From assembly GCA_933822405.4 (NCBI GenBank), contig CAKOGP040002082.1, positions 1 to 10,025 of the forward strand: a stretch of DNA of 10,025 nucleotides. Direction: 5' to 3'. Within the stretch, counting starts at the first letter, position 1; the number at the start of each line of letters is the position of its first letter. Origin of the DNA: Cylindrotheca closterium (lineage: Eukaryota > Bacillariophyta > Bacillariophyceae > Bacillariales > Bacillariaceae). Made by a program: the position numbers and the translations under genes. This document shows positions 1-7,592 of the stretch, piece by piece. Below the pieces are notes generated by a model. It had not been told where the DNA came from. It did not search any database and saw only the letters and a program-made list of their open reading frames with translations.

Positions 1-813
1 GGTGCCGGCAATGACGTGAACGGCGTCAGACATGACCACTTGTTGGCGAGGAGGAGTGGCATCCGAAGGTGGAGTTCGTTGGTAGGGATTGGACCGACCC
101 TTTGGTGGCGTCAGTTCCGTTTGCATCAGGACAGAGGGAGACGGGCGCGAATCGTGTGCCTTGGCACCTTTTGGATTCTCTGGAGTTGATGCAGGGCGCT
201 TCTTAGACTTGGACTGAGCTTTGGCTATTTTTGACTCTCGTTCTAGTCGCTCAAATTCCTCCACAATGGGAGGAATGATCGCAGGGCCAGTCCAAGGATG
301 AGCAAAGAATTCGGCTGCCGCTAGCCACATCCACGTCAACGGCTCCGCGCGTTGAACAATTAATGTCAGGTCGAACACGAGCGAAAATTCCTAAAAGTGA
401 GGCGACTTTTCGTCCGTAGTGATAACGCGTTGGGCCGTTGCAAGATCAAACACAACCGTGGGGCACTGTGTCGCGAGACGAAGAAAGTACTCGCGAAGAG
501 CCCAGGAACCTTTGTCGTTGTCGGCATCTTCGAGATCTCCAAGGGAGAACAGATTCTGCATGCTGGATTAAAGCTGTGGCATCGAACCGCCGAGTGATGG
601 GTCGTACGCCTTCAGGCCAGTCAGGATGAACGCAGCGATGTCATCGTAGCTTTGGGCGTCGGAAGATGGTTCCATGTTGACATTGGCCCACCAGCCAGGG
701 CATTTGGAGATTGCCCAACCAGAGTATTCCGCCGTGCGAGAAGACCAAGTAATAAATGCCTGGTTTCCGAAAACCTCTTTCGTCCACGCCTCGTTTTGAT
801 CAGAATCTCGGCG
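1..813 (-). pseudogene. Unrecognised protein-coding region, 3' end outside the window, interrupted by in-frame stops
   Basis: One minus-strand frame stays coherent from 813 down to 1, giving segments of 81 codons (813-571), 58 codons (567-394) and 130 codons (390-1). They are separated only by a TAA (570-568) and a TAG (393-391); another TAG lies at 816-814. The translation is varied and Trp-rich at the start (SKCPGWWANVNM), has a middle part with DLEDADNDKGSW and REYFLRLA, then TWMWLAAAEFF. It ends in a Lys/Pro/Ser-rich low-complexity stretch (SKSKKRPASTP). Base composition is clearly richer in G+C than the AT-rich DNA beyond 840, which supports past or present coding. No conserved domain is recognised. 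An ATG at 561-559 could start the second segment. Alternatives are very short introns of about 33-36 nt around the stops (CTCACTTTTAG before 390 looks like an acceptor) or stop readthrough. I think a nonsense-mutated gene or a transposon protein is most likely. The C-terminus lies beyond position 1. Confidence 0.5.
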
Positions 814-1061
814 CTATTGGATTGGCTGAAATCAATCTATGACTTTTGATATCGTTATCTAATTTTATTGAAATTCATATCTATTTTTTATCAAGATGGT
901 GCAGTGAAATTGCAAATTGGAATCGTTTTGATTGGTTGCTTCGGTTTTTCCCCATCTAGCTTCCCCCTGGATGCCATTTGATTTGTTTATGACATCGGAA
1001 GAACTTTGTCAATCAATCTTGCTAAGAATTTTCCCGATGAAACAAGCGCGTTTTAAAACTT

Positions 1062-1092
1062 TCATATTAGTATATAAATATGACTAATATGA
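1062..1092. repeat. 10-bp perfect inverted repeat with 11-nt spacer
   Basis: TCATATTAGT (1062-1071) is exactly inverted as ACTAATATGA (1083-1092). It lies about 315 bp downstream of the recombinase stop. It could be a 3' processing hairpin, a recombinase binding site, or chance in AT-rich DNA; I cannot separate these here. Confidence 0.55.
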
Positions 1093-1173
1093 GCATTCGA
1101 AAATGAATGAGTATATAAAAAACATATATATTCCGGATTGCTGAGTTCCGCTTTCTGTGTAGGCACACGTGGA

Positions 1174-1291
1174 ATTTTGTACGAGGAACAATCGCTCGAG
1201 TACGCTTTCCGAAAAGTATATCTATTTCCGGGTTTCTTCGTATACTAAATTCACACGGTGTTTCTACGTATTTTGTACGTTGATTTTGTAC
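1174..1291. repeat. Three copies of ATTTTGTAC
   Basis: Exact copies of ATTTTGTAC start at 1174, 1270 and 1283; the last two are 13 bp apart. No function is evident. They sit in the 3' flank of the recombinase gene. Confidence 0.4.
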
Positions 1292-1439
1292 CAATTTGAC
1301 ACAATTCCAATCACAACGAATTTGTTGTTCATCAAAAAAGACAGAAAATCATGAACCATCAATCGACGACGATGAAACATGCATTTACTTTTATTCAAGG
1401 TATTTCCTACAAGTATCTTCCACCGGGAAGATTCTTTTT

Positions 1440-1589
1440 GCACTGATCACTACAAAAACACATTTCCTCACCATTCTTTTGCATGTACCAATTTCGATCC
1501 ATCGCACAGTTATTGTGAATGACGATGTTGCATCGGGCACATCGGTGTCGCCCAAGTTCCAACTCTTTGGAGCAACCGGCACAAGCACA
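1440..1589 (-). other. C-terminal Cys/His-rich zinc-binding domain of the recombinase protein
   Basis: Residues 752-801 contain C-x-C-x2-C-x10-C-x2-C-x4-H-x2-C-x15-C-x-C-x3-C: Cys752, 754, 757, 768, 771, His776, Cys779, 795, 797 and 801. The core HRCARCNIVIHNNC resembles treble-clef or PHD-type double zinc sites used for DNA or protein binding in other mobile elements. The ligand count is enough for two zinc ions. It lies in the same open frame as the catalytic domain, 9 residues from the stop. Confidence 0.65.
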
Positions 1590-2162
1590 TGGTCCTAGTG
1601 GTCCTGGAACTGATATTGGCGGATATGGATGCCTGATTCCAAATCTGTCAATGAGTTCTTGAAGATATGTGGGTGATGTTTGGTCGTGATGTCCGATGGC
1701 AACAGCTGGAGGCCCAGTTGGACCACGACCAACACCATACTCTTCCATCATTCGATCCTGTTCTGCATTTGCTTCAATTGAATATCGAGTCGAATTCAAG
1801 ACACGAGGTGAGTGGTCTATCGGCTCAAGCAAGATACCCGCTCCTGCATGAATTGTTGCCTGTTGCAATCTTGCTGGATTCGTTGCATTTGCTGTTGTCT
1901 TTTGCTTTCCTCTTCTGAGGTACTTTGGATTTTTAGCCAGCGGTCGGACTCGATTTTTATACTGTCGTGCGGCAGGTTTTGCCTTCTGCCTCGATTCCAA
2001 GTAAGTTTTATCTGACGGATTTCCATTCTTAACAATTTCTGACGGCGATACCTTCCTTGCGAAAGTAGAAAGACAGTGGCTTTTTGCATTCTTTCTTGTG
2101 AATGCATAGGAAACCTTTTTTTCCAAAAGGTCCCACATCTCATCGGTAGTACGTTCCAATTG

Positions 2163-2420
2163 TGCTTCAGTCACTTCTTCGCTCGTGTTACTAGGCATTT
2201 CTAACCCATTGTTCTCGAGATACTTGAAAAATTTCTGCCATTCAACTCGCATCTGTGACTGGAGTGCTGTGGTTGGGAGGTCCTTTGGTCGTAGCTGGCG
2301 AAATGGTTTCACATAATTGTTGCCATACCTTATACCCTTGAGCCAGCATCGAAGCGCTTGGGGAAGGTTTGGCTTTGGAGGGAACTCAAAGTCTTCCGGA
2401 ACGGACCAGAACCTTTTGGT
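2163..2420 (-). other. Tryptophan-containing putative DNA-binding segment (GCR1_C-like, tentative)
   Basis: Residues about 475-560 of the 811-codon frame contain LRCWLKG, VKPFRQLRPKDLP and VEWQKFF. Crypton recombinases often carry a GCR1_C-type DNA-binding domain C-terminal to the catalytic core, and the spacing of aromatic and basic residues fits loosely. The resemblance was judged by eye only. Confidence 0.3.
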
Positions 2421-3194
2421 GTAAAAGTATTTTCCTTGATCAGGCTTTTGAAGCAACAATCCACCCCCTTGCTGAACTTGATTTCCAGGTGGCGGAATCT
2501 GAGCTGGCTGACCACCTTGGAACTGAGGAGGCAGGCTCCTAAGCATTGCTTGCAAATGTTCGGTAAGTTGTTTATTTGTTGCGTCTTGGTGCTTTTGAAT
2601 GATGTCATTGATACCTTTTGCAGTAATGTTGCCGTTCGAAATTGCATTCTGCTCTATTCCATGGTGAACAGCCGCAACAAGGTCTGCCTTCAATTGCTCG
2701 TCGCGCTGCTTCTGGTTGTCCTCACTGATTCTTGTTTGTGCAAGTAACTGTATTAAGTTGTCATGAATTGCCTTCATTTGGCAAGTTGTTTCAATGTGTG
2801 GCGGGACGCCAGTAACAGTGGTCATGACATCGGGAGTTGGTTCAACAGTGATAAGCTGTTGCAATGCGTCAATTTCTGATCCTCTCATGTTGTAGAATGG
2901 AACCTTGACAAGTTCGTTGCTTGGGTTATGGGCAATGTACTCCTGGAACGACTTGGCATGCCATACCATGCATGCTAGGCAACGCAACAACAAACCTGTA
3001 GGATCATAGTCCGCTTCACTATGTGTTTTTAAGATGGGACCAAAGTTGGCGTTCATGACTTCGCGGATCAGTGGGTGGCCCATCGGATTTGCCATTTTCC
3101 AATGTGGAGGTAAGGTCTTGAATGATGGTTTCATTGGGTCCTTTCCTGATAGTATCTGGCCCAAGTAATGATCGCCAACTGGCAAAAATCTCCA

Positions 3195-3659
3195 GTATAT
3201 GTCAAAGACCGAGCCCATTGACCAATCACCACGGTGTGCAATAGAAGAAAGGAACGGGGCACATGTGGTTCCTGAGCTTGCATAGCTTGCGGCTCCTTTC
3301 CGCAAACCGTAAGCATTGAAGTGCCCTTTTTGACAATGAGAACTAACAATGTTTCTCCTTTCCTCAGTTTTATTCACAAGAGCTTTCAGCTGTTCTTGAT
3401 ATTTCTTTGCAGCACTGCCGTCCTTGGTATTCCACATGAAAAGTTTCTGAGTTTGTCCAAGCTCGTTTTTGTACAAGGCACAGTAGTTACCCATGGCTGT
3501 CCACTGGCACAAATAGTGATACTCATGATTTGCATAAATGTGTTTAGCAAAACATCTATCGCCATCTTTATCCTTTTTTGTAGTGTCATGTGTAACAGCA
3601 TGTGCATCCAAAACAATTCTGAAGTTGCTGAATCCAAGGTAGTCAATGTTGCCACAACG
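3195..3659 (-). other. Tyrosine recombinase catalytic core within the recombinase gene
   Basis: Residues are numbered in the open frame from 3842. The first catalytic arginine is likely Arg62 (NCMSRCGNID). A beta-hairpin lysine candidate is Lys100, followed by the HIYANHEYHYLC strand. The box-II motif reads YGLRKGAASYA, so Tyr178 replaces the usual His of HxxR while Arg181 is kept. GDWSMGSVFDIYWRF supplies Trp207 at the His/Trp position and Tyr216 as the probable nucleophile. The GDHYLGQILSG stretch after it is characteristic of the algal members as I remember them. The order R-K-(Y)xxR-W-Y is complete apart from the first box-II residue. Confidence 0.75.
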
Positions 3660-3905
3660 GCTCATGCAGTTCCACTGGGTCTTTGTCCAAAAGTCTACCA
3701 TTGTATTGCCATCTTCAGACGCCCACTTGCAAATTAACATGTAAAGCTCTTTTGTGATTGGGTCTGCCTCCTTTGTTTGGACATCCCCATTCCCCTTCCC
3801 AGCTGCAACCTGTCGCTTGTAGGAGAAAAGATAAAGATCCAATTTGTCCCAGCACTCTTGGGACAGTGCTTCGCCACGGATTTGGGCACCCCACTTGATA
3901 GCATC

Positions 3906-3985
3906 TCAAAACTTTTGCATGTCTGCCTTGGTGCGCAGATTGCCTGCTGCAGTTCTCTCTTGATCCATGAGAAACTTTGTAATCT
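3906..3985 (-). other. Lesion zone in the recombinase gene: frame change and TGA
   Basis: The upstream frame (through GLNVDY) and the downstream frame (from ITKFLMDQE at 3983) differ by one frame, implying an indel near 3978-3986. In the downstream frame a TGA lies at 3908-3906, between MQKF and DAIKWGA. In the family as I recall it, a single residue sits between a K-F/Y pair and DAI-WGA, so the TGA most simply replaces one sense codon. Reading the segment as an intron would delete residues that look conserved. Confidence 0.6.
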
Positions 3986-4463
3986 ACGTTTAGACCTGCA
4001 TAAATAAGATCATACTTGTACTTATCATAAAAGTACATTGCAGGATCATTCATTTCTGCAGATGTGTTTTTGCGAACACCAACTTCAAAGTATCTGAAGC
4101 ACTTCTGTTGAAAATACTTTGTCATTCTTAGAATTCGATTGCGGTAGTCTCTCCTGGTCTTGTCCGTTTTTTCATGTGACAAAGTTTTTTGAAGTCTTTG
4201 CTTGAAGTCATGTCCAAGCTCGTCTTCAGCATTGGTGGCACCATCTCCCAGAATAGCAGTCGTATTATCGACTGTTCTACTGTTCAGGTGCTTCTTCACG
4301 ATTCTGCTACCACTTCTGTTCATGTTTCGTTTAGTGTAGTGAGATGATGAAATCTGATGGGAAATCACAAATCAAACAACTTTGTGACATTCGCGCCATA
4401 TCCTCCGTCTCACGCATGTGTCGGTTGGAGCATAGACCACTACAATCGTATAGACATACAGAC

Positions 4464-4483
4464 AGTATATATTTTTATATACT
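4464..4483. repeat. 8-bp perfect inverted repeat with TTTT loop
   Basis: AGTATATA (4464-4471) and TATATACT (4476-4483) flank TTTT. It is about 140 bp upstream of the recombinase ATG. Its arm AGTATATA also occurs at 1069-1076 in the other flank of the gene. It could simply be AT-rich promoter DNA. Confidence 0.5.
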
Positions 4484-4489
4484 TTTCCG

Positions 4490-4526
4490 CCCTCCTTTTT
4501 CTTCCTTCTTCCTCTTCTCCCCCCCT
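4490..4526 (+). repeat. 37-nt uninterrupted pyrimidine tract
   Basis: Every base from 4490 to 4526 is C or T, ending in a run of seven C followed by T. On the minus strand, which carries the genes here, it is a purine tract in the oxidase 3' flank and the recombinase 5' flank. Confidence 0.8.
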
Positions 4527-4633
4527 AAGCCGCAAATGGCCTAAAATAAAAATATGGCGAATTTGGAAAATGGACATGCTCCAATATTAATCACTTCACT
4601 AGTTTGTGACTGAATGCAACTTCGAATTGAAAT

Positions 4634-5990
4634 TTAAACGACACCTCCTCCATATCCACGATCGAATGCGTACCGATCAGGATAATCTCTGGAGCTTCCA
4701 TGTCTTCTCTTGATCAGACTTGGACCCTCCCGCTTCAAATCCTCCACAGTTGGAGTTCCCAACAAACCCATTGCTCTGTCGAGCTCAACTTTGAGGATAT
4801 CATATGCTTTGTTGACCCCATCATAGCCACCAGCTGCCAATCCCCAAAGATATGGCTTTCCAACTCCTACAGAATCAGCACCAAGGGCAATTGCCTTCGC
4901 AATATCTGTGCCACGTTGGACTCCACCATCCATTATAATTTCGACGTCTGGTCCCACAGCTTCGCGAATCGATGGAAGAACGTCGATTGTCGCGGGGGAT
5001 GTTTCAAGCTGACGTGCTCCATGATTGGACACCCAGATAGAAGAGAAACCAATTTCAATTGCCTTCTTGGCATCTTCGGGTCTCACAACACCCTTTGGAG
5101 CAGCAGGCCCGTTCCATTCTCCAAGCAGCCATTCCGCGTCGGACCAGTTGAACTCAGGTGCAATTTGACTGTTCACAAATGCTGCAAGAGAATCTGCGGG
5201 GACCTCTGTGTTGATACAGGCATATGTGTAGGGATCGTGCGACAGAAAGTCATAAGTCCACGCAGGCTTCCTAACTGCCTCGATTATCTGTGGAATTGAG
5301 TATTTTGGCGGAATCGAGAAATCGTTTCTAATATCGCGCTCCCGATTTCCGTACCAAGTGAAGTCGACGGTCAGCGCCAATGCGCCAAAACCACCTTCCT
5401 TAGCCTTTGCGATGACATCTTTGACTAGTTCTCTGTCTTTCCACACATAAAGCTGAAAAACTTTTGGACCGTTGTGAAGTTCCCCGATCTCCGTAATTCC
5501 AGTTGTCGCTAGAGAAGACAGACCATACAAAGTTCCGTGCGTCTCAGCTGCCCTTGCAGCTGCGGTTTCTCCTTCCCAATGAAACATTCGGTTCCCTGCT
5601 GTAGGGCACCCAAAAAACGGAAGATTAACATCCATTCCAAAGATCTTCGTGGACAGATCAAGCGGAGGCTTGATACCAGCCAGAATCTTGTAGTGCATCT
5701 CCAATTCTGTGTACGCATCCTTGCCACGCCTTAGACTGATTTCGTCATCGGATCCAGCATCAAGATAGTCAAAGACCATCTTTTGAAATACATGAGTATG
5801 AAATACTCGCCTTGACAGATTCTGCTGTTTCTCAACTTACCTTGTGTGCTCGAGACTTAGCAATGAGTCGAAGATCTGCTATGTTTACAGCCTTTTTCAG
5901 GGCTCTTTTGTATGGCGCATCGAAGACAGCATTGAGAGGCACATGCTTGAGCACTTTGTGCACTCCTAGGTTGTGGGGATTGAATATCAT
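4634..5990 (-). CDS. FMN-dependent alpha-hydroxyacid dehydrogenase/oxidase, two exons
   Basis: Exon 1 is 5990-5841 (50 codons) and exon 2 is 5779-4634 (381 codons), giving 431 residues; the family is usually 350-400. The enzyme oxidises an L-2-hydroxyacid to the 2-oxoacid using FMN in a TIM barrel. Visible in spliced numbering: NIADLR at the domain start, Tyr55 (FDYLDAG), CPTAGNRM with PTA at 109-111, LSSLATT with Leu140, QLYVWKD with Tyr161, LTVD with Asp189, Arg196, Lys279 (PKGVV), SNHGARQL with catalytic His303 and Arg306, and DGGVQRG with Arg339. ATG 5990 is the first ATG after an in-frame TGA at 6092-6090. Plant glycolate oxidase has Trp where Leu140 sits, and the segment around KPAWTYDFL to WSDAEWLL is longer and LldD-like, so lactate is as possible as glycolate. 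The C-terminus GGGVV is no PTS1 signal. The first 40 residues are basic and could be mitochondrial targeting. All key residues are intact. Confidence 0.9.
5780..5840 (-). other. 61-nt spliceosomal intron in the oxidase gene
   Basis: The minus strand reads CACAAG then GTAAGTTG at the donor (5840) and TTTCAAAAG at the acceptor (5780). Splicing is phase 0 and joins SRAHK to MVFDYLDAG, exactly the continuity expected in this family (NIADLR...K-FDY-D-G). Without splicing, exon 1 would end two codons later at a stop. Confidence 0.88.
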
Positions 5991-6072
5991 CGGTGCAACG
6001 ATCAAATAAAGAACCAAGCGATGAGTTGTGGGAGGATCCAGGCCATCAGTCGGTCCCTTTGATCCAAAAATT

Positions 6073-6114
6073 ACGTCACTGGCATGACGTCATATACACA
6101 AAAATCAAACGTCA
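6073..6114 (-). promoter_or_regulatory. Three ACGTCA motifs (CO2/cAMP-response-element-like), one a full TGACGTCA palindrome
   Basis: ACGTCA occurs at 6073-6078, 6087-6092 (inside TGACGTCA, 6085-6092) and 6109-6114. All lie 83-124 nt upstream of the oxidase ATG and read TGACGT on the gene's strand. Such hexamers bind bZIP factors. In the diatom Phaeodactylum tricornutum, TGACGT/ACGTCA elements in a carbonic anhydrase promoter respond to CO2 and cAMP. Function here is inferred from sequence and position. Confidence 0.55.
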
Positions 6115-6178
6115 CTCCCTACGTATAAAATGTAGTTGTGATTTTTGGGGATATTACTCCTGTTGGGGGACACAAGAC

Positions 6179-6228
6179 GAGGGGAAAGGGAAGAAAAAAA
6201 AGGGAAGGAGAAAAAAGGAGAAAGGAAA
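6179..6228 (+). repeat. 50-nt uninterrupted purine tract
   Basis: All bases from 6179 to 6228 are A or G, in a GGGAAAGGGAAG-type pattern. On the oxidase strand it is a pyrimidine tract 189-238 nt upstream of the ATG. It could affect nucleosome placement or form triplex DNA. Confidence 0.8.
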
Positions 6229-6481
6229 TTCTGATTCACAGACAAATGGCGGACGTTTTGTAGGACTCCTTATGTAAATGGGCGGACAATCGTCCAACTT
6301 TTCGGATCACTTCAGGATTTTTGGGGCCTAGATCACCACCAAAATGTACTAGGGATACTTGCAACAGTTGGTAGGCAATCATAAAATGCAAAATTAGACA
6401 ACTTTTGCCGGACTTGTGTCCACCTCCATTGGAATAAGGAAAATCAGAATGGAACAATTGGTATTGGCATAGTCCAATTGC
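6229..6481. other. Ambiguous stretch with overlapping open frames
   Basis: A plus-strand frame is open from 6232, with residues such as GRTIVQLFGSLQDFWG, and is broken by a TAA at 6388-6390. An opposing minus frame is open from 6475 to 6236 and has no ATG start near its beginning. Neither has recognisable motifs. It may be the 5' part of the decayed plus-strand region that follows. Confidence 0.3.
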
Positions 6482-7592
6482 TTAGGTCGTCAGGCATCGT
6501 CCACCCATTTTCACCACCTTGGACCCAAAATCTTCTCAAGCTACAACAACAAGCGAATCCATGCCCAAGCCTTCTTTTCTGAAGAAGAAATCAAAGCCGC
6601 CATAGTCTCTCAAAGCGCCTAGAAGGGCTATGGATACCAAATGATCATGATGCTTGAGGAACGTAGCAAGGATGAACCTGCATTTCTTAATGAGAGGTTG
6701 AATCAACAAGTGGAATGGTGCAGAAGGCAAATTCAATGATATTAGGACCCCATGTAAATATATTGAGACACAGGATGCAAACAAGACTTGAAACTGCAAA
6801 CTTGACAATTGAGGAAGCCGATGATATTTTCCTTAAAACTGCAACGGAAAAAAATCGTTTGAAGCTTCCTGATGTAAAGCGATTGTTCCGATGGGCCACT
6901 ACACTGAAAAAAGAACTGGAATCCAAAAAGTTGGCACGACAACCACAAGAAACAGATCAAGCAAATCCAACAGAGCTATCGATGATCTAAGAAGAAGATG
7001 ATGAAGAAAATGAAGAAGCTACAAGTACAAGAAGAAATCCCGCGACAACAAGGAATATGGAGATGACAACAACACCCATTGGCTGTTGTCACTGAGGAGA
7101 CAAGGCAGACAAGAAGAAACGTTCGTAGGGGGGAAATCCGAAAGAACAGCAAGCCAAAGATTTCAGAATTCTAGGACAATCAGTACCTGTGACTGTAATC
7201 AGAAAACACCAGCAAGAACTTGTTCAAATGACAGAAGTGACAATAATCCAGCAAGAAAACGGCGACAAACAATAAATGCAACAACATACGACACAGCAAA
7301 TGACAATGAAAGTGAAGCTTTTGCATCAGCATTTGCAAGGTCAAACATCAGTGAGGCTGTCAACCGTCAAAGAGATTGCGAAGAAGGCAAGGATGGCAAG
7401 GAAGGGCTCAATGCAGTGATGCAAAGAGAGGCGGCTCAAGTGAAGGCGGCTAGAGGCGACCCTCAAGAAAAGCGACCAGTCGCCCTCACAGATGGCACAG
7501 CACTTCATCTCAATCTTTCTGCAAATGGCTTCCCAATTGGTCCATGTTGTATCCGTGGGGGTTGCGACCATCCACATCAACCTGTTTTGTGA
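6482..7592 (+). pseudogene. Decayed, unrecognised coding region
   Basis: Coding-like reading passes through several frames. From 6482 the frame gives IFSSYNNKRIHAQAFF and, after a TAG at 6620-6622, MMLEERSKDEPAFLNERL. At about 6734-6739 it meets TGA, and reading continues one frame over as ILGPHVNILRHRM and TANLTIEEADDIFLKTATEK, followed by a basic helical stretch. That frame hits TAA at 6988-6990 and would continue into an acidic run (EEDDEENEEA). Further shifted pieces follow, the last open to TGA at 7590-7592 with RSNISEAVNRQRDCEEG. The frame open at 7086 has no ATG start. At least two stops and two frame changes argue for a dead gene or transposon protein. Unrecognised introns could explain part of this. 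No domain was identified. Confidence 0.35.

Larger units (their letters stand above)
814..1406. other. AT-rich spacer between the left coding remnant and the recombinase gene
   Basis: No convincing coding frame is present on either strand; short frames here lack a believable composition. The stretch holds a 10-bp inverted repeat at 1062-1092, two copies of AGTATATAAA (1069-1078 and 1110-1119) and three copies of ATTTTGTAC. It is the region downstream of the recombinase stop codon at 1409-1407, so it may include that gene's 3' untranslated region and one end of the element. Confidence 0.6.
1407..4323 (-). pseudogene. Crypton-like tyrosine recombinase gene, N-terminal part broken
   Basis: The first ATG is at 4323-4321, and the opening frame reads about 114 codons to near 3981. 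Homology-like reading then jumps to another frame (from 3983, ITKFLMDQE) and meets an in-frame TGA at 3908-3906, just before DAIKWGA. From there the frame is open to the TAG at 1409-1407. The 811 codons after 3842 carry, in order: a tyrosine-recombinase catalytic domain (about residues 50-235), a downstream helical domain (GHPLIREVM to VKVPFYN, 256-317), a Gln/Lys-rich helical stretch (352-435), a Pro/Gln-rich linker (436-470), a tryptophan-containing domain around 475-560, a basic region (615-650) and a C-terminal Cys-rich domain (752-801). Such proteins cut and rejoin DNA through a tyrosine and move Crypton elements, which have no LTRs. The frameshift plus TGA argue for a dead or fragmented copy. 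A sequencing error or unrecognised splicing is less likely, because the interrupted segment still reads like the family. Confidence 0.75.
4324..4633. other. Spacer upstream of the recombinase and downstream of the oxidase
   Basis: This roughly 310-bp gap separates two genes on the same strand. It would hold the recombinase promoter and the oxidase 3' untranslated region. No coding frame is credible. Visible structures are an 8-bp AT hairpin and a 37-nt pyrimidine tract. No clear AATAAA signal follows the oxidase stop. Confidence 0.6.

Noticed and set aside
397..849. Three small plus-strand frames in the left region
   Set aside because: They are overlaid on the frame-coherent minus-strand coding signal and show low-complexity or arbitrary composition, so they are treated as shadows.
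1407..3842. Recombinase gene starting at 3842
   Set aside because: The codon there is TTG. Family-like sequence (IKWGAQIRGEALSQECW) continues upstream in the same frame to the TGA at 3908-3906, so 3842 is not a true start.
1..4323. Reassigned stop codons explaining the interrupted frames
   Set aside because: TAA, TAG and TGA all interrupt different frames, while the intact oxidase ends normally and uses no internal stops. A code change would need all three to be reassigned.
5841..6017. Longer oxidase N-terminus starting at 6017
   Set aside because: The codon at 6017 is TTG. The first ATG after the upstream in-frame TGA (6092-6090) is at 5990, which is used instead.
6236..6457. Minus-strand frame with GGGHKSGKSC, reminiscent of a P-loop
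   Set aside because: The first codon is TTG, not ATG, no partner Walker B motif follows, and overlapping plus-strand frames look equally protein-like. Spacing and context do not support an NTPase.
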